Shown piece by piece: positions 19,680 to 27,073 of a stretch of DNA of 64,000 nt. The notes beneath the pieces were generated by a model. It had not been told where the DNA came from. It searched no databases and saw only the letters and a list, made by a program, of their open reading frames with translations. Location of the stretch: contig NZ_JAKGAK010000003.1 of NCBI RefSeq assembly GCF_023061185.1, positions 62,001 through 126,000 of the forward strand. The letters are read 5' to 3'. Both the position numbers and the translations under genes were made by a program. The stretch comes from Chromohalobacter beijerinckii. GTDB taxonomy: Bacteria; Pseudomonadota; Gammaproteobacteria; Pseudomonadales; Halomonadaceae. Numbering within the stretch: position 1 is the first letter of the stretch; each line of letters begins with the position of its first letter.

Positions 19680-19869
19680 GGTCTTGGTTTCCTTCTTGGC
19701 GTGTGTGCTGGGCTGCACGGGTTAAGCAGTGGTGAGCAAGCACGGCTAGCTCTGCGAGGGTGGATGCGTCGAATCCGAGCATCCGGGAAAGGTGTTCGGC
19801 TTGGGCGTACAAAAGCGCGGCGTGGCCGTAGTCCCGGCCTTGGAGACACCGCGAAGCCCGCTCCCTCAA
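19672..19869 (-). CDS. Small phage protein of unknown function (65 aa)
   Basis: Frame open from a TTG at 19869 (GGAG nine bases upstream) and ending inside the start of the gene V-like ORF with an 8-bp overlap. The product is helical, with YGHAALLYAQAEHLSRMLGF and LAELAVLAHHCLTRAA. The frame stays open further upstream to an ATG at 20049, but that part runs through the large inverted repeats and is Pro/Arg-rich, so I consider it non-coding. Function unknown. Confidence 0.45.
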   Translation of the reverse strand: MRERASRCLQGRDYGHAALLYAQAEHLSRMLGFDASTLAELAVLAHHCLTRAAQHTRQEGNQDHD

Positions 19870-19870
19870 G

Positions 19871-20066
19871 GCTCGGGGCTCCGGGCAGGCGTGTACCTGC
19901 GCCGCCCCCGTGCCCGTCGGTCGAGTTGCACGGCAGTCGACTCCGCCACCCCCGTCAACCCGTGCTGCGCAGGGTATGACGGGGGCGGCGTCGCCGACTC
20001 GGGAAGCCGTGCGACCGACGGGCGACGGGTGACGGGCAGGCACAAACATCTTTTAGAGCCCCGAGC
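19871..20066. other. Large nested inverted repeats: probable phage origin / packaging signal
   Basis: Outer arms GCTCGGGGCTC (19871-19881) and GAGCCCCGAGC (20056-20066) enclose a long hairpin. Its stem GCCCGTCGGTCG (19912-19923) plus GCACGGC (19928-19934) pairs with GCCGTGC (20006-20012) and CGACCGACGGGC (20012-20023). Inside this, 19944-19957 pairs with 19977-19990 with one mismatch, and the tip ACCCGTGCTGCGCAGGGT folds again. This is the only such structure I saw in the element and it lies at the gene V-proximal gap. Filamentous phages keep replication origins and the packaging hairpin in a region like this. Confidence 0.7.
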
Positions 20067-20268
20067 TGGGTCGCGGGGTGGCGGCTTCAACCGTGTTGGG
20101 ATCGAGTGCCGATAGATCGCCGCGCTCCAGGCGTGAGAGGCCATCCATGATGAGCGTTTCGCTTAGGATGGATGGGGTAAGCCCGTGGGTACCGGCCTGG
20201 ATCAACAACCGTGAGTGGGTCGGCTGATACAGGAACACGCGAACGGGCGACTTTTTGGGAGTGGTCAT
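20053..20268 (-). CDS. Small ribbon-helix-helix-like phage protein
   Basis: 71 residues. A beta-strand-like RVFLYQPTHSRLLIQA is followed by LTPSILSETLIMDGLSRL, a pattern that resembles a ribbon-helix-helix DNA-binding fold. Its start overlaps the stop of the gene before it by ATGA. It ends just before the large inverted repeats, and its last codons lie next to their right arm. It may bind the origin or regulate the leftward operon. Confidence 0.6.
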   Translation of the reverse strand: MTTPKKSPVRVFLYQPTHSRLLIQAGTHGLTPSILSETLIMDGLSRLERGDLSALDPNTVEAATPRPSSGL

Positions 20269-20780
20269 TGGGTGATCCTCCGGGGGTGGATAAGTGGGGT
20301 GCCCAAAAAGATGGCCCGGGCGGTGGTGCCCAGGAGAACGGGAGGGGTAAGCACCACGTTCCGGGCCGAAGCGTTGGGGACCTCGGGGATGCCGTGGGAG
20401 ACGGCGGGGGATGCGCTGGGGATGGCAGCGGCTTGGGATTCGGTGTCGTGCTGGGTATCGGTCGCCAGGAGCAAGGCGGCGTCGTGGGCGTCGATACCGT
20501 AAAGCCAGGCCATGAAGGCAAGGGCGTCTTCCTGGGAGGTGAAGTCGTAAAGACGGGTGCCATCGTCGGCGACGAAGTCGGCATCGCGTTGAAAGCGTTG
20601 CTGGGCTTCGAGGTAGGCGACGTAAGGGACATGCACGGTAGCGGCGATGCCACGACGAGGGGCGTCTTTCAACTCGCAGGAGGCGGCACGCACGGAGGGC
20701 TTGCCGTGGCACAGCACCCGGACGAAACGTGCGGGGGTGGGAAAGGTGGAATCCACGTGTTGAAGGCTATAGACGCTCAT
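20265..20780 (-). CDS. Phage protein of unknown function (171 aa)
   Basis: 171 residues from MSVYSLQHVDSTFP. The central region (FVADDGTRLYDFTSQEDALAFMAWLYGID) looks like a folded globular domain; the C-terminal 50 residues are Ala/Pro/Thr-rich. It is joined by ATGA overlaps to the HTH gene before and the small gene after it, so all three form one translationally coupled leader of the leftward operon. I do not recognise a family. Confidence 0.65.
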   Translation of the reverse strand: MSVYSLQHVDSTFPTPARFVRVLCHGKPSVRAASCELKDAPRRGIAATVHVPYVAYLEAQQRFQRDADFVADDGTRLYDFTSQEDALAFMAWLYGIDAHDAALLLATDTQHDTESQAAAIPSASPAVSHGIPEVPNASARNVVLTPPVLLGTTARAIFLGTPLIHPRRITQ

Positions 20781-20983
20781 GACCAGTCCCCCTCTTCCAG
20801 GCACTGCATTTGCAGCAAAGACAGGTTGATGACGCGATAGCGGCCCAGCTTGATGGTTGGGAGGTAGCCACGACGGATGTGGCCTTGAATCACGCCTTCC
20901 TCTAGGCCGGACATCTGGGCGAACCGCTCGATGGTCATGACAGGCACGAAGGGCGGAATCTGGGGTGCTTTCGTTTCTTCCAT
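20777..20983 (-). CDS. Small helix-turn-helix protein (excisionase / MerR-like)
   Basis: 68 residues with a winged-HTH-like stretch VMTIERFAQMSGLEEGVIQG followed by RRGYLPTIKLGRYRVINL, the pattern of excisionase/AlpA/MerR-type small DNA-binding proteins. It is the first gene of the leftward phage transcript and is divergent from the repressor. A CAGGTGAC ribosome binding site precedes the ATG. Possible roles are excision control or activation of the phage operon. Confidence 0.7.
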   Translation of the reverse strand: MEETKAPQIPPFVPVMTIERFAQMSGLEEGVIQGHIRRGYLPTIKLGRYRVINLSLLQMQCLEEGDWS

Positions 20984-21034
20984 GCTGTCACCTGCCTTTG
21001 TTTGTCTGTGTTAGTCTTTGAGGAGCGTGTTGTG

Positions 21035-21106
21035 CGCTATGTCAGACTGCGCATATGCTCATAGTTAAGTACACCTTATATCCGAGTATACCCAGAGATA
21101 GGTATA
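21035..21106. promoter_or_regulatory. Divergent phage control region with inverted repeats
   Basis: Between the HTH gene and the repressor gene are TGCGC-N10-GCGCA, an overlapping CTATG/CATAG pair, and TATACC (21087-21092) facing GGTATA (21101-21106) at the repressor start. These are candidate operators for a genetic switch. I cannot assign -35/-10 elements with confidence. Confidence 0.4.
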
Positions 21107-21390
21107 TGTCAAACGACCTTGCCAAAAAAATCCGCGAGATAAGAGAAGTCGAAACGTCAGGTCGTGCTGAGTTTTCGCAAGTAGTTGGTATTGCTAAAAA
21201 AACGCTCGAGGGCATAGAGCAAACAGGCAGGGTTCCTAAGGGAGATCTGCTGCAAGCGATATGCAGTCAATGGCCGCAATACACGCTGTGGCTGATGACC
21301 GACCAGGTGAACGAAGCAGCAGGGCAGGTGAGCCCAGAGATAGAAAAGGCACGTCGCGCCTTTAAGCCGACGGGAACGGATACCGAATAG
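21106..21390 (+). CDS. Phage repressor-like HTH protein
   Basis: 94 residues from MSNDLAKKIREIREVE, with an N-terminal Xre/Cro-type helix-turn-helix (about 5-60, including FSQVVGIAKKTLEGIEQTGRVP) and a short polar tail. It is the only clearly regulatory gene read rightward, opposite to the phage lytic-type operon, and directly faces it. That arrangement suggests it maintains the prophage. A longer start at 21055 is possible but would cover the operator-like repeats. Confidence 0.7.
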   Translation: MSNDLAKKIREIREVETSGRAEFSQVVGIAKKTLEGIEQTGRVPKGDLLQAICSQWPQYTLWLMTDQVNEAAGQVSPEIEKARRAFKPTGTDTE

Positions 21391-21473
21391 CCAAGCGGGT
21401 TGTGGATAGTTGGTACGCGTAGGGTGGGTTTGGATAATTATATTAAACATTATTAATTTATATCGGTGTTAAT

Positions 21474-22337
21474 ATGGAGCTAATTTCATCGTTAAGTGAA
21501 GTATTAATGATAATAGCGTTCGCAGGAGCAACAGGCATATGGTTTAGCCTGTGGTTAGGCGCTGGCAGGAAATGGCTTAAAATTAAGTTGCCCATATGCA
21601 GTGTTATAACACTGGCAACACTGTTATTAGTTTTTAATACTCCTCTGGTTGTGCTGGTTTATTATATAAAAGAAAGCCCTTTATTGAGCTATTTGGCTAT
21701 CTCGGTAATTTCCTATTGTGGAACAGTGACAGTCTGGGAACCATTGGAATGGGGGCTAGGAAGGCGGCTTTTTGGTAGCCCTTCAAATAGAAAAAAGAAC
21801 AGCATGGAAGATGTAGGCGAAGAGCTTAGAAAAGATTGGGAAGAACTTAAGAAAGGGTGGGGAGGCAAGAGCAGCGGTAAGCAAGAGCCGAAGATAGACG
21901 ATAGGAACCTTTCCGAACATCTAATGGACGCCGGACAGGCATATACTGCTAAAGCTCAGTTGATGACACCTTCGGAACAGCTAGCCTATCGAGTTATAGA
22001 GAATAAGTATAAAGACCGGTTCTTTATATTTTCTCAGGTTCGGGTCGTCGATATCATCAAGCCGAATGAAGATGCTTATCCCAAGAGTTCTCGTGAATTT
22101 AATGCATTGTTTAGGCAGCTTTCACAATGGCACTTTGACTTTGTGCTTTGTTATAGGGATGATTTTCGCATTTGCTGCGTCATAGAGCTGGATGATCCCA
22201 GTCACCAGCACACGGCACGCCAAAAACGGGATAGGATACTTAATAGGGCGTGCGAGGTGGCTGGGATAAGATTAGAGCGAATGCGGCTGAATTATGAAGG
22301 CAAAATTGTCGAGAGAGTAAAAGGGGATGGTACCTAA
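21474..22337 (+). CDS. Membrane-anchored DUF2726 nuclease-like protein
   Basis: 287 residues. Three N-terminal TM helices (about 5-29, 41-64, 70-88) are followed by a charged linker and a C-terminal DUF2726-type domain (about 162-275). The last has a PD-(D/E)xK-like core: D222 in HFDFVLC, E238 and D240 in VIELDD, then H244 and R252-D253 in ARQKRD. The gene is visibly AT-rich against the rest of the phage. Its stop is directly followed by the next ATG, so both form one cassette. Such nuclease-like domains tethered to membranes occur in accessory defence loci; the role here is inferred. Confidence 0.75.
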   Translation: MELISSLSEVLMIIAFAGATGIWFSLWLGAGRKWLKIKLPICSVITLATLLLVFNTPLVVLVYYIKESPLLSYLAISVISYCGTVTVWEPLEWGLGRRLFGSPSNRKKNSMEDVGEELRKDWEELKKGWGGKSSGKQEPKIDDRNLSEHLMDAGQAYTAKAQLMTPSEQLAYRVIENKYKDRFFIFSQVRVVDIIKPNEDAYPKSSREFNALFRQLSQWHFDFVLCYRDDFRICCVIELDDPSHQHTARQKRDRILNRACEVAGIRLERMRLNYEGKIVERVKGDGT

Positions 22338-23012
22338 ATGAGTAAAGATAATAGCGTAAGGCTGTGGACGGATGAAGAGAAGTACAAGATCATTCTTCTC
22401 GTTAATGGCGCGATGGCCTTTGTTTATATATTGATTCTAAGTTTCCTAGTTTTTAAGTATGGGTTGTTAATCACCATATTAGTGCCGGCATTTTTATTTT
22501 TAATTTTTATAGTCGCAGTATTTTGCGGCATGGTTGTTAACAAGGATGAAGCGCCAGCGATAGGCTTAAAAAGTCTGCTTATAATGTTAGTTACTAGCGT
22601 TGTGGGTCTTGTTGTGTTTTCTCTGTTTTTTGCTCAAAATCTGCCGATTTCCAATGAGGACACGCTTAGGGATTTCCAAATATTCTTGGTGGTAGGCTCA
22701 TCGGGGATGCTTGGTGGAGTCATGCGAATTTACTCTGGTGAATCGCTGTTGAGTAAGATGGGGCCGGACGTTTGGAAGATTTTTCACTCTCTTTTTGTGG
22801 CCTTATTTGTATCCATAGTTTTGTTTTTTCTGCTTAGAGCCGGGATTGTGAAGGAGCCAAGCATAGACACTTTTAATGTGTGGGGGGTCGCCGGTGTTTC
22901 AGCAATTACAGGTTTTTTCTCAGAAAAAATAATAAAAAGGTTCCAACGGTTATTCAATGAAGTCCTAGGAGAAGGTGATTTCTCTAGAGAGCGAAATGAC
23001 GACCGAGAATAG
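22338..23012 (+). CDS. Multi-pass membrane protein, cassette partner
   Basis: 224 residues with about six hydrophobic segments (17-38, 42-66, 79-99, 113-130, 148-168, 180-196) and a short charged cytoplasmic tail. Motifs GSSGMLGGVMRIY and VSAITGFFSEKIIKRF recall a membrane module found in several uncharacterised accessory proteins. It starts immediately after the DUF2726 gene without a spacer and is equally AT-rich. It is a likely membrane effector or partner of that protein; function unknown. Confidence 0.7.
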   Translation: MSKDNSVRLWTDEEKYKIILLVNGAMAFVYILILSFLVFKYGLLITILVPAFLFLIFIVAVFCGMVVNKDEAPAIGLKSLLIMLVTSVVGLVVFSLFFAQNLPISNEDTLRDFQIFLVVGSSGMLGGVMRIYSGESLLSKMGPDVWKIFHSLFVALFVSIVLFFLLRAGIVKEPSIDTFNVWGVAGVSAITGFFSEKIIKRFQRLFNEVLGEGDFSRERNDDRE

Positions 23013-23019
23013 TCAGAAT

Positions 23020-23039
23020 TGTCAACCAACTGTCAACCG
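23020..23039. promoter_or_regulatory. Right candidate integrase arm-type sites (paired TGTCAAC)
   Basis: TGTCAACC at 23020 and TGTCAACCG at 23031 repeat the pair near attL in sequence, 11-bp period and orientation. They lie 230 bp from attR and just after the last cargo gene. Confidence 0.55.
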
Positions 23040-23186
23040 CGTTGAGGCCTCGTGGCGTATGTTGGCAGTTTAATTTTTCGTAACATCATGATTTTGCAGA
23101 TAAAAGCCGTCAGTGACAGTTTTCAAGACGAATTCAAAATCGCTCATGTGGAAAGTGACCACAAAGTGTCCACGCCGAAGACCGGC

Positions 23187-23214
23187 AAAGGCGCTCACAG
23201 TCAAAAGCGCCTTT
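23187..23214. terminator. Hairpin downstream of the phage cargo cassette
   Basis: Perfect 9-bp stem AAAGGCGCT/AGCGCCTTT with a 10-nt loop in the non-coding 256 bp between the last cargo gene and attR. It probably ends the rightward transcript before the tRNA fragment. I see no gene in this gap. Confidence 0.55.
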
Positions 23215-23268
23215 CGTAACTTACTGTTTTGACGGGTAAAGGCGATTAGTGTCCGGTATCGCGGATAT

Positions 23269-23323
23269 TTCAAAATCCCCCGGTGGCGACACCGTGTCGG
23301 TTCGAGTCCGACCCCGGGCACCA
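23269..23323 (+). repeat. attR: right 55-bp attachment repeat (tRNA-Leu fragment)
   Basis: A 55-bp copy of the 3' part of tRNA-Leu from the anticodon loop to CCA, with no acceptor 5' half or promoter. It is a non-functional fragment that marks the right prophage boundary. The following 300 bp hold only a small hairpin (ATGACCTCTGGTCAT, 23334-23348) and a 2 x 14-bp GTGCGCGCG repeat (23416-23443). Confidence 0.95.
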
Positions 23324-23630
23324 GCCTTCCTTCATGACCTCTGGTCATTCCAGCAAGACAAGCTTCTATCTATCTTCTTTTCCTGATGATGTCGATGAGA
23401 CATGCGTCCATTTTTTTCGTGCGCGCGTGTTCGTGCGCGCGTGCCAAGCGTTCTGCCTGCCTTTCGTTTTTTATATCTTTTATTAACCAATTATGTAAAA
23501 CGCTTTGATTGCTCTATCCTGAGGGCGAGCCATCAAGATGGCAGGGCGCGTCGATAACGTGCCTAAAGCCGCGTGGCGTGTCGCTTTTACCGGCGATGCA
23601 AAGGATCACGGTCATTCAAGGAGAAACGCT

Positions 23631-26078
23631 TTGGCTACTAATACATCTTCCCACAGGGCTGGCGGGCTGTTCGCCAAGCTGGTGGGTATTATCGTTGCGC
23701 TCGCCGGCCTCGCGCTGGGCGGCGGCGGGCTTTATCTAGCGTCACTGGGCGGTTCCTGGTATTACGCGATCGCGGGCATTCTGATGCTCGTCTCCGGCGT
23801 TCAGTTGCTGCGTGGTCGTGTTTCCGGTGCCTGGATTTATGGGGTGGTGTTCATTGGCACGCTGATCTGGGCCGCTTGGGAATCCGGGTTGAATTACTGG
23901 CGCTGGATTCCGCGTCTCGACGTCGCGTTGATCCTGGCCATTCTGGTCGCTCTGGTCATGCCGAGCCTTCGGGGCGGGCCTTCGCGCAAGGCGGGGTTCT
24001 CGGTGGCAGGCGTGTTGTGCCTGGGGCTGATCGTCGCCGGGGCCTTGGCGTTCGTGCCGCGCGGTTATCAACATCTCGAGGACGTGCCGGACGTCGCCGA
24101 GAATTCATTGGCGACCGATGTCGGCGGCGCCCAGCCCGCGGATACGCCCGACGATGAGGATTGGGTCGCCTACGGACGCGACAGTGCCGCGACGCGTTAC
24201 TCGCCGCTCGACCAGGTTACCCCGGACAACGTCGGTGATCTCGAGGTGGCGTGGCAATACCGCACCGGCGATTTGCTCGATCATCGCTGGGGCGCAGAAA
24301 CCACGCCGCTCAAGGTCGGTGACGACGTGTTCCTATGCACCTCGCGCAATATTCTGATCTCGCTCGATGCCGATAGTGGCGAAGAGAACTGGCGCTACGA
24401 TCCGCAAGTATCCGAGGATGCGATTCCTTATACAGCCGCCTGTCGTGGCGTTACGTACTATGAGGTACCGGATGACCGTCTCGACGATCTGGCCAGTGGC
24501 GATGATGGCGATTCGCAGAGCTGCCGCGCCCGCATCATTTCCGGCACGCTCGATGGTCGTATGCTCGAAGTCGATGCCGCGACTGGCGAGCCGTGTACCG
24601 GTTTCGGCGACGATGGCCAGGTCGACATCAAGAAGAACATGGGCGAGACGCCGGACGGTTACGTCTCCATCAACTCCGCGCCAGTGGTGGTGCGCGATGT
24701 GGTCGTCACCGGTCACCAGGTGCTCGATGGCCAGCGTCGTTATCCGCCCTCCGGCGTCATCAAGGGTTTCGATGCCGTGACCGGCGAGCTCGAATGGGCC
24801 TGGGATGCGGGTCGTCCTGAGCAGAGCGAACCGCTGAGCGGTGACGAAACGTATGTGCGTGGCTCTCCCAATATGTGGACGACAGCCGCCGGCGATAGCC
24901 AGCTCGGTCTGGTCTATCTGCCGATGGCCAATAGCGCCGCCGATTACTGGAGCAGTTCGCGCACGCCGGAAGAAAACGAGTGGGCTAGCTCGATGGTGGC
25001 GCTCAACGTCGAGACCGGGCTGCCCGAGTGGCACTTCCAGACCGCCCACAAGGATGTCTGGGACTATGACCCCGGTTCGCAGCCGACGCTGATCGACTTC
25101 CCCACCGACGAGGGCGAGGTGCCGGCATTGGTGATGCCCACCAAGCAGGGCGAGATCTACGTCTTCAACCGCGAGACCGGCGAACTGCTAGGCGGCGGCG
25201 CCGAGGAGCGTCCGGTTCCCCAGGGCGGCGCCGAGCCAGAGGAGCGTAGCAAAACCCAACCCTTCTCGAACTATGCCACGCTGCGTCAGCCCGACATCAA
25301 CGAGAAGGACATGTGGGGCATGTCGCCTTTCGATCAACTTTTCTGCCGTATCCAGTACCAGCAAGCCAGCTGGAAGGGCATGTACACGCCGCCCACCGCC
25401 GATCAGCCGTGGATTCAGTACACTGGCTATAATGGGGGCTCCGACTGGGGCAGTGTCTCCATCGATCCTCGGCGTGGCGTGATGATCGCCAACTACAATG
25501 ATATGCCCAACTACAATGAGCTAGTGCCCCGTGATGTGGCCAATGAACTGGGCTGGAAGCCTCGCGAGGAGCTCGATAGCGACAGCGGCGGCGCCGAAGG
25601 CGCGGGCGATCCGCAGGCCAATACGCCTTACGCCATCAATGTCAATGCCGGCTGGCGCGTTCCTTATACCGGTATGTTGTGCAAGCAGCCGCCGTATGGC
25701 CATATCCGCGCCATCGAGCTTGCCAGTGGCGATACGCTGTGGGATCGCCCGTTGGGTACGGCGCGCGCCAACGGCCCGTGGGGAATTCGTTCCGGCTTGC
25801 CCATCGATATCGGCACGCCCAATAACGGTGGTTCGGTGGTCACGGCCGGCGGCCTGATCTTCATCGCTGCGGCGACCGATGACCTGATCCGCGCGATCGA
25901 CATCGAGAGTGGCGAGACCGTGTGGCAAGCGCCGCTGCCGGCGGGCGGTCAGGCCAACCCGATGGTCTACGAGGCGAATGGTCGTCAGTATCTGGTGATC
26001 GTCGCCACGGGGCACCACTTCATGGAAACCCCTAGCGGTGACTACGTGATCGCCTATGCGTTGCCCGACGATGCCTGA
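23631..26078 (+). CDS. gcd: Membrane-bound PQQ-dependent glucose dehydrogenase
   Basis: About 815 residues from a TTG seven bases after AAGGAG; the ATG at 23538 has no such site. Five N-terminal TM helices are followed by an eight-bladed quinoprotein domain with WVAYGRDSAATRYSPLDQ at its start, repeated W-motif strands, PDGYVSINSAPVVVRD and the C-terminal GGLIFIAAATDDLIRAID. It oxidises glucose to gluconolactone in the periplasm and passes electrons to ubiquinone. PQQ synthesis genes are not in this window. Confidence 0.93.
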   Translation: MATNTSSHRAGGLFAKLVGIIVALAGLALGGGGLYLASLGGSWYYAIAGILMLVSGVQLLRGRVSGAWIYGVVFIGTLIWAAWESGLNYWRWIPRLDVALILAILVALVMPSLRGGPSRKAGFSVAGVLCLGLIVAGALAFVPRGYQHLEDVPDVAENSLATDVGGAQPADTPDDEDWVAYGRDSAATRYSPLDQVTPDNVGDLEVAWQYRTGDLLDHRWGAETTPLKVGDDVFLCTSRNILISLDADSGEENWRYDPQVSEDAIPYTAACRGVTYYEVPDDRLDDLASGDDGDSQSCRARIISGTLDGRMLEVDAATGEPCTGFGDDGQVDIKKNMGETPDGYVSINSAPVVVRDVVVTGHQVLDGQRRYPPSGVIKGFDAVTGELEWAWDAGRPEQSEPLSGDETYVRGSPNMWTTAAGDSQLGLVYLPMANSAADYWSSSRTPEENEWASSMVALNVETGLPEWHFQTAHKDVWDYDPGSQPTLIDFPTDEGEVPALVMPTKQGEIYVFNRETGELLGGGAEERPVPQGGAEPEERSKTQPFSNYATLRQPDINEKDMWGMSPFDQLFCRIQYQQASWKGMYTPPTADQPWIQYTGYNGGSDWGSVSIDPRRGVMIANYNDMPNYNELVPRDVANELGWKPREELDSDSGGAEGAGDPQANTPYAINVNAGWRVPYTGMLCKQPPYGHIRAIELASGDTLWDRPLGTARANGPWGIRSGLPIDIGTPNNGGSVVTAGGLIFIAAATDDLIRAIDIESGETVWQAPLPAGGQANPMVYEANGRQYLVIVATGHHFMETPSGDYVIAYALPDDA

Positions 26079-26102
26079 CGGCTCGATAGGGTAGGAGAAG
26101 CA

Positions 26103-26134
26103 CAGCGACCCCGGCATGCGTGTCGGGGTCGCTG
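26103..26134. terminator. Terminator after gcd
   Basis: Perfect 11-bp stem CAGCGACCCCG/CGGGGTCGCTG with a 10-nt loop, between the convergent gcd gene and the EAL remnant. Likely bidirectional. Confidence 0.7.
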
Positions 26135-26144
26135 CATTTAGGGG

Positions 26145-26552
26145 CTAGGAAGCCGCGAAGCCATGAATAGGGGGCAGTGCTTCGAACGCGGGACGCGCAT
26201 AATAGAAGCCTTGGTGCTGCACGATGCCGGCCTCTTCATGGAGCCAGCGGGCTTCTTCCCGGCACTCGATGCCTTCGGCCACGAGGTCGATTTCCAATTG
26301 CCTGGCAATATCGACGACCGCCTTGAGCAGTACCTGGCGGCGTGTGTCTTGATGGCAATCCATGACCAGTGCGCGGTCGATCTTGAGCTTGTCGGGACGT
26401 AGGTCGACGAGCAGGTCGAGATTGGCGTGGCCTTTGCCGAGATCGTCCAGGGCGGTGGTAAACCCCATCTGGCGATAGGTGTCGATGATATTGTGCAGGT
26501 GGGCGCGGCACGCGTCGTTTAAGGTTAGGATGTCTGCGATATTATTGTACGA
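26145..26552 (-). pseudogene. Remnant of an EAL-domain (c-di-GMP phosphodiesterase) gene
   Basis: The frame encodes only the C-terminal half of an EAL domain: MGFTTALDDLGKGHANLDLL, LRPDKLKIDRALV, DLVAEGIE and HQGFYYARP are recognisable and in the right order. The family-like sequence continues upstream of the first ATG (26468) to an in-frame TGA at 26553-26555. The N-terminal half with the EAL motif and first metal ligands is missing. It is therefore a decayed fragment and not an active enzyme. Confidence 0.75.
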
Positions 26553-26647
26553 TCATAAATTAGCTGCGATACGCCTTCGAGCACGTCGCGTCGTATTGCG
26601 CTTCCATCATGATATTCCTGGATAAAGATCCTGGATAAGGAGTTCCG

Positions 26648-27022
26648 ATGAAATCTGTGAGTCTTACCCTGTTGGCGCTAGCGACCTTGATGACAGGGTG
26701 CGCCATGCAAGGTGGCGATGCCGATCGCGTCGATCAGCATACCCAGATTTACCAATGTGAGGGGGAGACATCGCTGTCGGTGACCTATTTCCAATATGAC
26801 GCCGATACTGACCGCGCCATGCTGAGCTACGGTCACGACTCCATCCCCATGCACCAAATCGCCTCGGGCTCCGGCGCGCGCTATGCCAGCGACGACGAAC
26901 AGCTCGCTTACGTCTGGCACACCAAAGGCGACAACGGCATGTTGTATCGCGAGAACGACGAGGGTGAACGCAACGTCATCGAGCGCGACTGTCAGGGTCG
27001 CATGAAGGACGCCGACCGCTAA
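26648..27022 (+). CDS. MliC-like lysozyme inhibitor lipoprotein
   Basis: 124 residues. A lipoprotein signal with lipobox LMTGC places the lipidated Cys at 18. The mature domain has YQCEGETSLSVTYF and SGSGARYASDDEQLAYVWHTKG, the beta-barrel signature of MliC/PliC inhibitors of C-type lysozyme, with the conserved Ser/Tyr loop. It is probably anchored in the outer membrane and protects peptidoglycan. AAGGAG lies upstream. Single gene, unrelated to its neighbours. Confidence 0.8.
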   Translation: MKSVSLTLLALATLMTGCAMQGGDADRVDQHTQIYQCEGETSLSVTYFQYDADTDRAMLSYGHDSIPMHQIASGSGARYASDDEQLAYVWHTKGDNGMLYRENDEGERNVIERDCQGRMKDADR

Positions 27023-27073
27023 GTTGAGCGCTGATTTTAAGTTGTACGCTCATTTCATGACGGGGCCTGTGCG

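Larger units (their letters stand above)
11532..23323. mobile_element. Filamentous prophage (inovirus), about 11.8 kb, integrated in tRNA-Leu
   Basis: One element lies between two 55-bp copies of the tRNA-Leu 3' end. It has a tyrosine integrase next to attL and a full set of filamentous phage functions: replication initiator, gene V-like protein, two tiny coat ORFs, major coat, central terminator, pIII-like adsorption protein, pVI, pI/Zot and its own secretin. All of these read leftward. A divergent rightward arm carries the repressor and a cargo cassette. It is larger than M13 (6.4 kb). No gene is visibly broken, so it may be active. Confidence 0.93.

Noticed and set aside
19870-20049. N-terminal extension of the small phage ORF through the inverted repeats
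   Set aside because: Pro/Arg/Gly-rich translation forced by the hairpin sequence; the structure explains the region better than coding does.
23070-23348. 92-codon minus-strand ORF overlapping attR
   Set aside because: It reads antisense through the tRNA-Leu fragment and gives the well-known false peptide [14 protein letters not shown]; the rest is low-quality coding sequence.
23538-23630. ATG start for glucose dehydrogenase at 23538
   Set aside because: No ribosome binding site and polar residues before TM1; a TTG at 23631 follows AAGGAG at ideal spacing.
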